64,000 nucleotides of DNA from Heracleum sosnowskyi (Eukaryota; Streptophyta; Magnoliopsida; Apiales; Apiaceae): contig JAUIZM010000017.1 of NCBI GenBank assembly GCA_030848705.1, positions 1,550,001 through 1,614,000 of the forward strand, read 5' to 3'. The stretch's first letter is position 1. Each line of letters opens with the position of its first letter. The position numbers were made by a program, and so were the translations under genes. The notes under the pieces were generated by a model. That model saw only the letters and a list, made by a program, of their open reading frames with translations. It had not been told where the DNA came from and did no database searches. Shown here in pieces: positions 23,353 to 32,593 of this stretch.

Positions 23353-25677
23353 ATGTCTGAAGAAAATCAAACTGCTCCTAAGGCTGAACAGGTTAAGCCC
23401 AATTCTGTGAGTCGATATGAAACAATCAGGGTTCCAATTCTCAGGCCAGTAGAGTATCCGATTTGGAAGGTGAAGATGACCATGTTTCTGGAGGCTACAG
23501 ATCCAGAATACCTTGACAGAATCTATGATGGTCCTCATATGCCGACTAAATTGTCCCCTGTTGTTGATGGTCAAGAACAAAAGACTGTTCCAAAGGAAAA
23601 GAAAGATATGACTCCTGAGGACATCTCATCAATTGCAAAAGATGCAAAGGTTAGACATCTTCTCCACAGTGCTTTAGATAATGTTATGTCTAACAGAGTA
23701 ATTGGCTGCAAGACTGCCAAAGAGATATGGGATGCTTTAGAAGTCAGATGCCAGGGAACAGGTGCTATTAAGAAGAACAGAAAGACAATACTCACACAGG
23801 AGTATGAGCACTTTGATTCAAGACTTAATGAAACCTTGACTGAGACTTATGACAGATTTTGCAAACTATTGAATGATCTGTCTCTGGTTGATAAAGAATA
23901 TGAGCTTGAAGAGTCTAATCTCAAGTTTCTGTTATCTCTACCTGAAAAGTGGGATTTAAAGACAACCACAATAAGAGATAATTATGAGCTTGCTGATACA
24001 GATCTTGATGAAATCTATGGGTTGTTGAAAACTCATGAACTGCAGATAGAACAAAGGAATAGAAGATTGAGTAAAAAGACAAAATCTGTTGCTCTCAAAG
24101 TTGAGGAGAAGCCCATCAAGAAGGAATCATCAAGAAAGAAAGCCAAGGGAAATGCTTTAGTCATTAAATCTGAAAGCGAGTCATCAAACTCTGATGATGA
24201 CTCAAACTCTGATGAAGCTTCTGACTCTGAGGATGATGAAGAACAGATGATGCAAATGGCTGCACTGATGGTGAAGACTTTCAAGAAGATGGGATTCAAG
24301 AACTTTAAGAAAGGAAAGAGATTCTCAAGGAAAGATTCAAACTCTGAAAGGAAAAGTTTTAGAAAGTCTGATGGAAGGGAGACCAAGTCTGGCAAGAAGG
24401 ATAAATCTGAAATCCAGTGCTACAAGTGTAAGGAGATGGGTCACTATGCTCCAGAGTGCAAGAAAGGCAAATCTGAGAAAGCACTCATCTCTAAAGGCAA
24501 AGACTGGGCAGATACTTCAGACTCTGATGATGGAGAAAATTATGCTCTAATGGCAACTGTCAGAGATGAGACTGAATCATCTGAAAATAAGGTACCCCTA
24601 ACTACTTATGCTTATGATACTGATAATATATCTGAATTGAGAGTATATCTGAAAAATGTACATGTTAGTTATAGGGATCAGACTTTAGAAAATGAGAGAA
24701 TTAAATCTGAGAATCTTAGCCTTAAAGATAGAAACAAGTTTCTTGAAGGAGAACTTGAAAATATGAAGCAGATTCAAAAAGAAAGAGATGATGCTGTTTA
24801 TGTAGAACAGGAGTTGCTGAAAAGATATAAGCAATTAGAATCTGATCTAGAAAAAGAAAGAAAAATAATCAAGACTTGGACAGACTCTGGAAGAGACACT
24901 CATCAAGTGTTTCAGACAGATTCTGTAGGTTTAGGCTATTGTGAAAATGATGAACTTAGGTTTAAAGACAAAGTTAAGGTAAAACCACAACTTAAACCTG
25001 TGAAATTTGTTCCAGAAGCCAATAAGTTAAAATCTGTTGTAATAAGAGAAGCTGATATGGAATCAGATGAAGCCTGTGAAAGACAGGAAAATATTATAAC
25101 AGAAAAACTTATGGAAAGAGAAGCTGTTAGAAAGCCAGTAAAAACTTGTGAAAAACAGGTTAATGTTGGTTTGATGACAGGAAAACAGTTCAATCATAAG
25201 CTGAAAGAGGTAAAATCTGCCATGAAACCAAAAGGGTCCAAGAAGAATAGGAATGGAAAGATAGGCATAAATAAAAGAAATAATCATTTGCCTACTGGTG
25301 CTGCTCCAAGGAAAACATGTTATAATTGTGGTAGTTCTAATCATCTTGCTAATTACTGCACAAAGAATAAAAATATCAATTCTTTACCTTCTACATCAGG
25401 AGTAAAGAATGATTATGTTAGGGTTAGACCACAGACTTTATGCACACACTGTGGGAGCACTTGGCATTCCATTTATACTTGCAAGAGTTATCATGCTATT
25501 TATCACAACTATTATGAGCTAAAACCCAATCTGAAATGGGTTAGAGCAAACTCTGCAAGTGTAAAGTCTGACAATGTTAGTTTAAACTCTGTTGATAGTA
25601 ATTCCGCTGCAAAAACTAACACTGTTAAGAAAGACAAAGGATCCAAGCAAGTCTGGGTCCTTAAAACTAACACTTAG
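23353..25677 (+). CDS. gag: E1 gag polyprotein
   Basis: The 774-residue capsid/nucleocapsid protein has an N-terminal copia gag region (residues ~30-240: EYPIWKVKMTMFLEATD, AKEIWDALEVRC, QEYEHFDSR). An acidic Ser/Asp stretch (~265-290) follows, then a first C-X2-C-X4-H-X4-C zinc knuckle at residues 356-369. A long charged coiled-coil-like region (~425-530) precedes two more knuckles at 656-669 and 697-710. Great length, coiled coil and multiple knuckles fit Sireviruses rather than typical copia (one knuckle, 300-450 residues). The frame is fully open and it is the only intact protein of E1. The TAG stop is followed by protease in another frame. Confidence 0.92.
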   Translation: MSEENQTAPKAEQVKPNSVSRYETIRVPILRPVEYPIWKVKMTMFLEATDPEYLDRIYDGPHMPTKLSPVVDGQEQKTVPKEKKDMTPEDISSIAKDAKVRHLLHSALDNVMSNRVIGCKTAKEIWDALEVRCQGTGAIKKNRKTILTQEYEHFDSRLNETLTETYDRFCKLLNDLSLVDKEYELEESNLKFLLSLPEKWDLKTTTIRDNYELADTDLDEIYGLLKTHELQIEQRNRRLSKKTKSVALKVEEKPIKKESSRKKAKGNALVIKSESESSNSDDDSNSDEASDSEDDEEQMMQMAALMVKTFKKMGFKNFKKGKRFSRKDSNSERKSFRKSDGRETKSGKKDKSEIQCYKCKEMGHYAPECKKGKSEKALISKGKDWADTSDSDDGENYALMATVRDETESSENKVPLTTYAYDTDNISELRVYLKNVHVSYRDQTLENERIKSENLSLKDRNKFLEGELENMKQIQKERDDAVYVEQELLKRYKQLESDLEKERKIIKTWTDSGRDTHQVFQTDSVGLGYCENDELRFKDKVKVKPQLKPVKFVPEANKLKSVVIREADMESDEACERQENIITEKLMEREAVRKPVKTCEKQVNVGLMTGKQFNHKLKEVKSAMKPKGSKKNRNGKIGINKRNNHLPTGAAPRKTCYNCGSSNHLANYCTKNKNINSLPSTSGVKNDYVRVRPQTLCTHCGSTWHSIYTCKSYHAIYHNYYELKPNLKWVRANSASVKSDNVSLNSVDSNSAAKTNTVKKDKGSKQVWVLKTNT

Positions 25678-25681
25678 TGTT

Positions 25682-25940
25682 TGTTTGTGATTGCAGGGTA
25701 TAAAAGAGAGCACACTTATCTTGGACAGTGGATGCTCAGGACATATGACTGGAAATAAAACCCTGCTATCAGACTTTAAGGAGAAGGCTGGCCCAAAGGT
25801 TTCCTATGGAGATGGCAACATAGGACACACTCTGGGATATGTCAATATTAATCTTGGAAGTGTCATCATCACAAATGTAGCTCTAGTCTCAGGACTCAAG
25901 CATAATCTGCTATCTGTGAGTCAAATCTGTTTTGACATCA
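25682..25940 (+). pseudogene. E1 protease remnant with pol deletion junction
   Basis: The frame carries the aspartic protease start (ILDSGCSGHMTGN; active-site D-S-G) to LLSVSQIC. At about 25930 it passes directly into sequence that in E2 lies at 40801, just before the polypurine tract. Integrase, RT, RNase H and the extra frame are all lost. Junction microhomology is only two or three bases (TG). Confidence 0.88.
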
Positions 25941-25981
25941 TCAATTATCTTTTTAACTTGTACATTTTTATTATGAACAAG

Positions 25982-25992
25982 TTGGGGGAGAT
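25982..25992 (+). other. Polypurine tract of E1
   Basis: ttgggggagat directly before the TGTTAG of the 3' LTR. Confidence 0.85.
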
Positions 25993-26539
25993 TGTTAGAT
26001 ATAATTGCTGACGTTTGTTCATCAGTGTTCAAGTACCAGGTACATATCAGAGTTTATATAGAAGCCAGTCAGAGTTTGATAAAGTCTGACTGGGTGAAGA
26101 GTTTATATAGAAGCCGGTCAGAGTTTGTTAAAGTCTGACAGGGTGATAGTTGACTTAGCTGTCGGTGCAAAGATAAAGATTCTAGAAGCAATATATTCTG
26201 AAGATGGAAAGAAGCAGAATATATTGATATAGCTAAGGAGACTGGACAGAAGACTGAAGCAATCCTTAATTGATAATAATTGTATAGCTAATTTATAGGA
26301 GTATCAATTAGATAAGGATTGTATGTAACTGTGTACTATATAAACATAGATAGGTTATCCCTAGAAGGGACACGCGAACATTGAATATATTATTCTTGTA
26401 ACCTAGTAGCTCTTTGTGATTCATTAACATCACTAAGAGAGAATTATTTAATATAATTCAGTTTGTTGATTTACAAACCTGTGTTCTTGATTGTTATTCT
26501 CATACATACTTGATTATATATTGTGTATTCGGCCTAACA
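25993..26539 (+). repeat. 3' LTR of E1
   Basis: Same length as the 5' LTR. Visible differences are gttcaag for gtttaag, gatatag for gatacag and aacatag for aacacag. About 0.5% divergence implies a young insertion. Confidence 0.92.
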
Positions 26540-26918
26540 TATGTTTTGTACATCAATTCAAAAGAGAGAATTTGATGAATCCAGGAGATAAAGTCTTTAG
26601 CATAACCTATCTGGTAGCTTATGCATTAACCAATAGTCATCATAGTATCGACTATAGGAAGGAAGAAAACATAGAGTTAGAAGATGTTTTCTCAGAAATA
26701 GGATCGGTTGAAGAAAATCAATTTTCTGAAATAAGACCCCTAGATAATTCTTGGGCAATTGATATTGCTAAAGATAAACCTTTACTAGGACAACAACCTA
26801 GAATGAGTTTCAGGAGAAATAGTCTAGAAATTGGTGAGACATCCAATAACAACTTGCTAAAAAGCGTCTCTAGAAAAGTTGATAATCTATGTCAAAGATT
26901 AGAACTTTTACAATAGTA

Positions 26919-27395
26919 ATGACTACCCCTTTTATGATGCAACCATACATCTATAAGAAAGGAAAAATCCTTAATATCAAGAAATTGAATGAAGGATCAG
27001 ATAGTCAGCAAAGAAAGTATATCTTTAGTGGATATACTGGAAATCAGAGTCTAACAACTCTTATTTCTTCTACTAATAATTTTAACCAGATTACAGGTAG
27101 AATTTTACTAGGATGTTATAAACTATTGAGTTATTTTGGACTCAGTAAAGATCCCAGTGAAGAATTGTCTAAAACAAAAAGTGTTTATGACAAATTCTCC
27201 ACTCTTTTAGAAGGGGGAGATAACCAGAAATTAGAAGACCTAAAAAATCTTTTAATTAAGAACATTGAGAAAATCAATAGAATAGAAGAAAAGATTAACC
27301 ATCTTGAAAAAATTCCTATCGACAGAAATGAAGTTTTAGACTTCACTTCTAAGTTAAATGAAATCGAAGAATACCTTAAGAAAATCTTAGGATGA
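26919..27395 (+). CDS. Caulimovirus gene II: aphid-transmission-factor-like protein
   Basis: In caulimoviruses this protein bridges virions and the aphid stylet. The intact 158-codon frame is very close to the genus length (about 160). I chose the ATG at 26919, two nt after the gene I stop, over the upstream in-frame ATG at 26889 that lies inside gene I. The N-terminal half is beta-rich and contains GRILLGCYKLLSYFGLSKDP, a strongly family-like block. The C-terminal half is helical with heptad-like Leu/Ile spacing, the coiled coil that in this family contacts the gene III protein. It overlaps gene III by four nt (ATGA). Related gene II is not found in badna- or petuviruses. Confidence 0.8.
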   Translation: MTTPFMMQPYIYKKGKILNIKKLNEGSDSQQRKYIFSGYTGNQSLTTLISSTNNFNQITGRILLGCYKLLSYFGLSKDPSEELSKTKSVYDKFSTLLEGGDNQKLEDLKNLLIKNIEKINRIEEKINHLEKIPIDRNEVLDFTSKLNEIEEYLKKILG

Positions 27396-27757
27396 GTCTT
27401 AAAGAGTTCCAAGATATTATTAAGCCTCAGATAGAAGAAATTCTTAAGTTGCTTAAAGAACAGCGTGCTAACAATGTTATTGAAGCCGCAGCTGCAAAGA
27501 TAATTACAGAATTGAAAACAACAATTCAAGATTGTCACTGCAATAAAGAAATTCTTGAAGCCATCAACAAACAATCGAAGGCTCTAGAGAACAAACAACT
27601 TGTTCCATCAACAGAACGAGGAAACAAAGATAAAGGTAAAAACCGTTATCGATATAGTTATCCTGACCATGATGTAGGTAACGAAGAACTCGGAACTGGA
27701 AAGAATCCGAACAGTATGACTTGGCCATTCAGTTCACCATCAATAAAGAAGGCATGA
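27392..27757 (+). CDS. Caulimovirus gene III: virion-associated protein
   Basis: The intact 121-codon frame has the layout of the caulimovirus virion-associated protein (about 129 residues). An N-terminal coiled coil (residues ~1-35, IKPQIEEILKLLKEQ) is followed by a middle region with Cys (DCHCNKE). A Pro/basic C-terminal tail follows, which in this family binds DNA and anchors to the capsid. Its start overlaps the gene II stop and its stop overlaps the gene IV start, both as ATGA. No break is seen. Confidence 0.8.
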   Translation: MSLKEFQDIIKPQIEEILKLLKEQRANNVIEAAAAKIITELKTTIQDCHCNKEILEAINKQSKALENKQLVPSTERGNKDKGKNRYRYSYPDHDVGNEELGTGKNPNSMTWPFSSPSIKKA

Positions 27758-29244
27758 ACTATATGCAAGACATAGAGAAGTTCTTTTGGAATGTACTTGA
27801 GTCAGAAATTCAAGACGACCAACAAGAAAAACAAGTTGCGAAAGCATTGGAACTACTAGGATTAGAAGACAACGAGCTTGCTAATAAAAAAGTATCAGAT
27901 AATTCAGAATTACAATCCTTATTTGGCTTTAATTCTAATAATTATCTAAATGTCATTGACGAATTTAGCTCACCTGAAGATAATTCTCAAGAGTCAAATT
28001 CTCAAGAAGAATATTCATCAGAAGAAGAGTTTGCTCAACAAACATTCAGGATGAATAAACAAGAAGAAGATGTTAATCAGAATCAGGATGAAAATCCATT
28101 CGCAGCATCAACTTCAGGAACAAAAAGACCAGTAAACAGGAGAAAATGTAACTTTTACCCACCTACTACTGAGTTTAGAACGAATCAAAGTCTATTCGGT
28201 TCTAATGTACTAAATATCGATTGTGAATCAGGTAGAAAAATATTAATCGATAGTTGGGAAAAGGAAATTAGTTTAATAATTCAAACTAATCCTATATCTT
28301 ATGATGATGCTAATACAGTTTTGTTATTGGTTGATCATAAAACAGCAGGAGTTGTTAACAGATTTATTAAAGATGTAAATTGGGATCTCGACATGTTTGA
28401 ACCAATAGAAGCCTTTAATAAAATAGTAGATGTTATCTATACCATGTTTTTAGGTGTTGATTATATCAATGCTAAGGAACAGGAAAAAGATAAAATCAAG
28501 CAGAATGCTAAGTTAGCCCTTAGTAAAATGCAATTGTGTGATATATGCCTCATTGACAAATTCTTTTGTATATATGAAATGCATATGATTAACACAAGAG
28601 ACCAAAATCAGTATCATGTCTATGTCAAAGATTACATTCGCAAGATACCTTTGGTAGGTGAGAAAGCCATGACTAAGTTTTTGCAGGAAAGAACGATCCT
28701 GACACAACATAGTTTAGCTTTTGCTCAACGAATCGTCAAGAATAAAATCCTTAGTTATTGTGATTTCAGTCGGACACAGAAGAAACTAAAGAAGTTTAGC
28801 AAAAGTTGTTGTGCTAAGCTTTCAGAAGAATCTTATAATTTTGGTTGTAATCCTAATTATGACAAAAAATTTAAGAAGAAAAAGAAATATTATAAGAAAA
28901 ATATATCTTCAGAATACAAGTTTACCAGGAAAAAGAAACCCTTTAGGCCAGGTAAGTATGTAAAGAAAAAATCTTTTAAATCATCTAACGATAAACAAAA
29001 GTTTTGCCCAAAAGGCAAGAAAAACTGCAGGTGTTGGATCTGCAACGAAGAAGGACATTATGCAAATGAATGCCCTAATAGAAAGAAGCATGATGACAAA
29101 GTCAAAATGCTTGAACAAATTCGTTATTTGGGTTATGATCCTATTGAAGACCCGTATGAAGAAGAACAAAAAATCTATACTATTGAAGAAATAGAAACCG
29201 AGACTGAAGAATCGGAATCCGATGAATCATCTTCTTCAGATTGA
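27754..29244 (+). CDS. Caulimovirus gene IV: coat protein precursor
   Basis: The 496-codon intact frame encodes the capsid precursor. It begins with a very acidic N-terminal region (SPEDNSQESNSQEEYSSEEE), then the shell domain. A Lys/Tyr-rich nucleic-acid-binding stretch (~residues 375-410) and a C-X2-C-X4-H-X4-C zinc knuckle at about 427-440 (CWICNEEGHYANEC) follow, and it ends in an acidic Ser/Asp tail. This order is diagnostic for Caulimoviridae coat proteins. I chose the ATG at 27754, which overlaps the gene III stop as ATGA; the frame is open upstream but has no ATG there. Confidence 0.85.
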   Translation: MNYMQDIEKFFWNVLESEIQDDQQEKQVAKALELLGLEDNELANKKVSDNSELQSLFGFNSNNYLNVIDEFSSPEDNSQESNSQEEYSSEEEFAQQTFRMNKQEEDVNQNQDENPFAASTSGTKRPVNRRKCNFYPPTTEFRTNQSLFGSNVLNIDCESGRKILIDSWEKEISLIIQTNPISYDDANTVLLLVDHKTAGVVNRFIKDVNWDLDMFEPIEAFNKIVDVIYTMFLGVDYINAKEQEKDKIKQNAKLALSKMQLCDICLIDKFFCIYEMHMINTRDQNQYHVYVKDYIRKIPLVGEKAMTKFLQERTILTQHSLAFAQRIVKNKILSYCDFSRTQKKLKKFSKSCCAKLSEESYNFGCNPNYDKKFKKKKKYYKKNISSEYKFTRKKKPFRPGKYVKKKSFKSSNDKQKFCPKGKKNCRCWICNEEGHYANECPNRKKHDDKVKMLEQIRYLGYDPIEDPYEEEQKIYTIEEIETETEESESDESSSSD

Positions 29245-29677
29245 AGAAATTGGAGAATTAGTAATGTCAAATATTACTAACCCTAATTCTATTTACATAT
29301 CTGGAAAATTAAAATTTGCAGGATATAAACAAATAGAATTACATTGCTACGTTGATACAGGCGCAAGCTTATATGTTGCAAGCAAGTACGTTATCCCACA
29401 AGAACATTGGGTTAACACAGAAAGACCTATACATGTAAAAATTGCAAATGGAAGCACCATTTCAATTAGTAAGGTATGTAAAAACCTTAATGTTTTAATA
29501 GCAGGAGAAATATTCCATATTCCAACTGTTTATCAACAAGAATCTGATATTGATTTCATATTAGGTAACAATTTTTGTCAGCTATATGAACCATTTACTC
29601 AATTTACAAAAATGATTATACTAACTCTTTCAGGAAAAGAAGTATATATCAGTAAGGTAACTACAGCTTATAGAGTT

Positions 29678-30192
29678 TGTTAGATATAATTACTGATGTT
29701 TGTTTAATCAGTGTTTAAGTAACAGGTACTGTTCAGAGTTTAGTCTGAAGTACTTATCAGAGTTTACATGGAAGCCGGTCAGAGTTTGTTAAAGTCTGAC
29801 AGGGTGAAAGTTGATTTAGCTGTCGGTGCATATCATGAAGATTCTAGAAGCAATATATTCTGAAAATGGAAAGAAGCAGAATATATTGATACAGCTAAGG
29901 AGACTGGACAGAGGACTGAAGCAATTCTAATTGATTACAAATTGTATAGCTAATTTGTAGGAGTATCAATTAGAGATTGATTGTAACTGTGTACTATATA
30001 AACACAGATAGGTTATCCCTAGAAGGGATGCGATAATTGATTATTATTCTTGTAACCTAGTAGCTCTTTGTGATTCATTAACATCATAAAGAGAGAAGCT
30101 GTTAATATAATTACAGTTTGTTGATTTACAAACTTGTGTTCTTGATTGTTATTCTCATACATACTTGATTATATTGTGTATTCGGCCTAACA
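29678..30192 (+). repeat. 5' LTR of E2
   Basis: TGTTAG...CCTAACA, TATA box tatataaa at 29995-30002. Three cagagttt words lie upstream of it (29734-29792). Confidence 0.95.
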
Positions 30193-30194
30193 AT

Positions 30195-30206
30195 TGGTAT
30201 CAGAGC
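30195..30206 (+). other. Primer-binding site of E2
   Basis: tggtatcagagc, complementary to initiator tRNA-Met. Confidence 0.9.
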
Positions 30207-30255
30207 CTAGGCTGTTTAATATATACAGTTTTTCGATTCAAACACAGTAATAATC

Positions 30256-32580
30256 ATGTCTGAAGAAAATCAAGCTCCTCCCAAGGTTGAACAGGTTAAA
30301 CCTAATTCTGTGAGTCGGTATGAAACAATCAGGGTTCCAATTCTCAGGCCAGTGGAGTATCCAATTTGGAAGGTGAAGATGACCATGTTTCTGGAGGCTA
30401 CAGATCCAGAATATCTTGACAGAATCTATGATGGTCCTCATATGCCGACTAAATTGTCTCCTGTTGTTGATGGTCAAGAACAAAAGACTGTTCCAAAGGA
30501 AAAGAAAGATATGACTCCTGAGGACATCTCATCAATTGCAAAAGATGCAAAGGTTAAACATCTTCTCCACAGTGCTTTAGATAATGTTATGTCTAACAGA
30601 GTAATTGGTTGCAAAACTGCAAAAGAAATCTGGGATGCTTTGGAAGTCAGGTGTCAAGGAACCACTGCTATAAAGAAGAACATGAAAACAATACTCACTC
30701 AGGAGTATGAGCACTTTGATTCAAGAGCCAATGAAACCTTGACTGAGACATATGACAGATTCTGTAAACTGCTGAATGATTTATCTCTAGTTGATAAAGA
30801 ATATGATCTTGAAGAATCAAATCTCAAATTTCTCTTATCTTTACCTGAAAGATGGGATTTGAAGACAACAACTATAAGAGATAATTACGAACTTGCTGAA
30901 ACTGAACTTGATGAGATTTATGGGTTACTGAAAACTCATGAATTGGAAATAGAACAAAGAAACAGAAGATCAAGCAAGAAGACAAAATCTGTTGCTCTCA
31001 AAGTTGAGGAGAAGCCCATCAAGAAGGAATCATCAAGGAAGAGAGCCAAGGGAAAGGCTTTAGTCATTAAATCTGAAAGTGAGTCATCAAACTCTGATGA
31101 TGACTCAAACTCTGATGAAGCTTCTGACTCTGAGGATGATGAAGAACAGATGATGCAAATGGCTGCATTGATGGTGAAGACCTTCAAGAAGATGGGATTC
31201 AAGAACTTCAAGAAAGGAGAGAGATTCTCAAGGAAAGATTCAAACTCTGAAAGGAAAAGTTTTAGAAAGTCTGATGGAAGGGAGACCAAGTCTGGCAAGA
31301 AGGATAAATCTGAAATCCAGTGCTACAAGTGTAAGGAGATGGGTCACTATGCCCCAGAGTGCAAGAAAGGCAAATCTGAGAAAGCACTCATCTCTAAAGG
31401 CAAAGACTGGGCAGATACTTCAGACTCTGATGATGGAGTAAATTATGCTCTTATGGCAACTATCAAAGATGAGACTGAATCATCTGAAAATAAGGTACCC
31501 CTAACTACTTATGCTTATGATACTGATAATATATCTGAATTAAGAGTATATCTGAAAAGCGTACATGTTAGTTATAGGGATCAGACTTTGGAGAATGAGA
31601 GAATTAAATCTGAGAATCTTAGCCTTAAAGATAGAAACAAGTTTCTTGAAGGAGAACTTGAAAATATGAAGCAGATTCAAAAAGAAAGAGATGATGTTGT
31701 TTATGTTGAACAGGAGTTGCTCAAAAGATATAGGCAACTAGAATCTGATCTAGAAAAAGAAAGAAAAATAATCAAGACTTGGACAAACTCTGGAAGAGAC
31801 ACTCATCAAGTGTTTCAGACAGATTCTGTAGGTTTAGGCTATTGTGAAAATGATGAACTTAGGTTTAAAGACAAGGTTAAGGTTAAACCACAACTTAAAC
31901 CTGTGAAATTTGTTCCAGAGTCCACTAAGTTAAAATCTGTTGTAGTAAGAGAAGCTGATATGGAATCAGATGAAACCTGTGAAAGACAGGAAAATATTAT
32001 AACAGAAAATCTTATGGAAACAGAAGCTGTTAGAAAGCCAGTAAAAACTTGTGAAAAACAGGTTAATGTTGGCTTGATGACAGGAAAACAGTTCAATCAT
32101 AAGCTCAAAGAGGTAAAGTCTGCCATAAAACCAAAAGGATCCAAGAAGAATAGGAATGGAAAGATAGGCATAAATAAAAGAAATAATTATTTGCCTACTG
32201 CTGCTGCTCCAAGGAAAACATGTTATAATTGTGGTAGTTCTAACCATCTTGCTAGATTTTGCAATAAGAACAAAGATATTAACTCTTTACCCTCTACATC
32301 AGGAGTAAAGAATGATTATGTAAGGGTTAAACCACATACTTTATGCACACATTGTGGGAGCACTTGGCATTCTATTTATACTTGTAAGAGTTATCATGCT
32401 ATTTATCATAACTATTATGAGCTAAAACCCTACTTAAAATGGGTTAGGGCAAACTCTGCAAGTGTAAAGTCTGACAATGTTAGTTTAAACTCTGTTGATA
32501 GTGATTTCGCTGCAAAAGCTAACACTGTTAAGAAAGACAAAGGATCCAAGCAAGTCTGGGTCCTTAAAACTAACACTTAG
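30256..32580 (+). CDS. gag: E2 gag polyprotein
   Basis: The 774-residue frame is intact and nearly identical in layout to the E1 gag. It has an N-terminal copia gag region, a Ser/Asp stretch, zinc knuckles C-X2-C-X4-H-X4-C at residues 356, 656 and 697, and a coiled-coil-like region between the first and second. The stop is TAG at 32578-32580. Pol lies in another frame that opens only after a TGA at 32591, leaving a gap rather than an overlap. It assembles the virus-like particle. Confidence 0.93.
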   Translation: MSEENQAPPKVEQVKPNSVSRYETIRVPILRPVEYPIWKVKMTMFLEATDPEYLDRIYDGPHMPTKLSPVVDGQEQKTVPKEKKDMTPEDISSIAKDAKVKHLLHSALDNVMSNRVIGCKTAKEIWDALEVRCQGTTAIKKNMKTILTQEYEHFDSRANETLTETYDRFCKLLNDLSLVDKEYDLEESNLKFLLSLPERWDLKTTTIRDNYELAETELDEIYGLLKTHELEIEQRNRRSSKKTKSVALKVEEKPIKKESSRKRAKGKALVIKSESESSNSDDDSNSDEASDSEDDEEQMMQMAALMVKTFKKMGFKNFKKGERFSRKDSNSERKSFRKSDGRETKSGKKDKSEIQCYKCKEMGHYAPECKKGKSEKALISKGKDWADTSDSDDGVNYALMATIKDETESSENKVPLTTYAYDTDNISELRVYLKSVHVSYRDQTLENERIKSENLSLKDRNKFLEGELENMKQIQKERDDVVYVEQELLKRYRQLESDLEKERKIIKTWTNSGRDTHQVFQTDSVGLGYCENDELRFKDKVKVKPQLKPVKFVPESTKLKSVVVREADMESDETCERQENIITENLMETEAVRKPVKTCEKQVNVGLMTGKQFNHKLKEVKSAIKPKGSKKNRNGKIGINKRNNYLPTAAAPRKTCYNCGSSNHLARFCNKNKDINSLPSTSGVKNDYVRVKPHTLCTHCGSTWHSIYTCKSYHAIYHNYYELKPYLKWVRANSASVKSDNVSLNSVDSDFAAKANTVKKDKGSKQVWVLKTNT

Positions 32581-32593
32581 TGTTTGTTTGTGA

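Larger units (their letters stand above)
22743..26539 (+). mobile_element. E1: pol-deleted Sirevirus-like copia element (family B)
   Basis: Two 547-bp LTRs (22743-23289, 25993-26539) differ at about three positions by eye. The flanks carry a perfect 5-bp duplication tatgt (22738-22742, 26540-26544). The interior holds a primer site, a complete 774-codon gag, the first ~80 codons of protease, then jumps to the 3' untranslated stretch and polypurine tract. Compared with E2 about 8 kb is missing. It keeps everything needed in cis but depends on a partner for protease, integrase and RT. Confidence 0.93.
22167..26916 (+). pseudogene. Caulimovirus gene I, movement protein, interrupted by E1
   Basis: The product is a 30K-superfamily movement protein that forms tubules through plasmodesmata. 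The ATG at 22167 follows the primer-binding site. An in-frame TAG at 22215-22217 stops it after 16 codons; the same frame then stays open to 22742, where element E1 starts. The 3' part resumes after the insertion (26540) and ends with TAG at 26914-26916. The 5' piece has the beta-rich core typical of the family (NVVHLGAIKILLKAEF; ALIDNRI) and the 3' piece an acidic tail. It is broken twice, by the nonsense codon and by the 3.8-kb insertion. Confidence 0.82.

Noticed and set aside
24033..25344. Antisense reading frames opposite gag of E1 (and the same in E2)
   Set aside because: They mirror the biased Asp/Glu/Ser/Lys codons of gag and occur in both copies for that reason; no start context or motif.
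26919..29683. Interpretation of the viral block as a gypsy-type gag-pol
   Set aside because: Separate gene II- and III-like frames and a movement protein upstream are not retrotransposon features.
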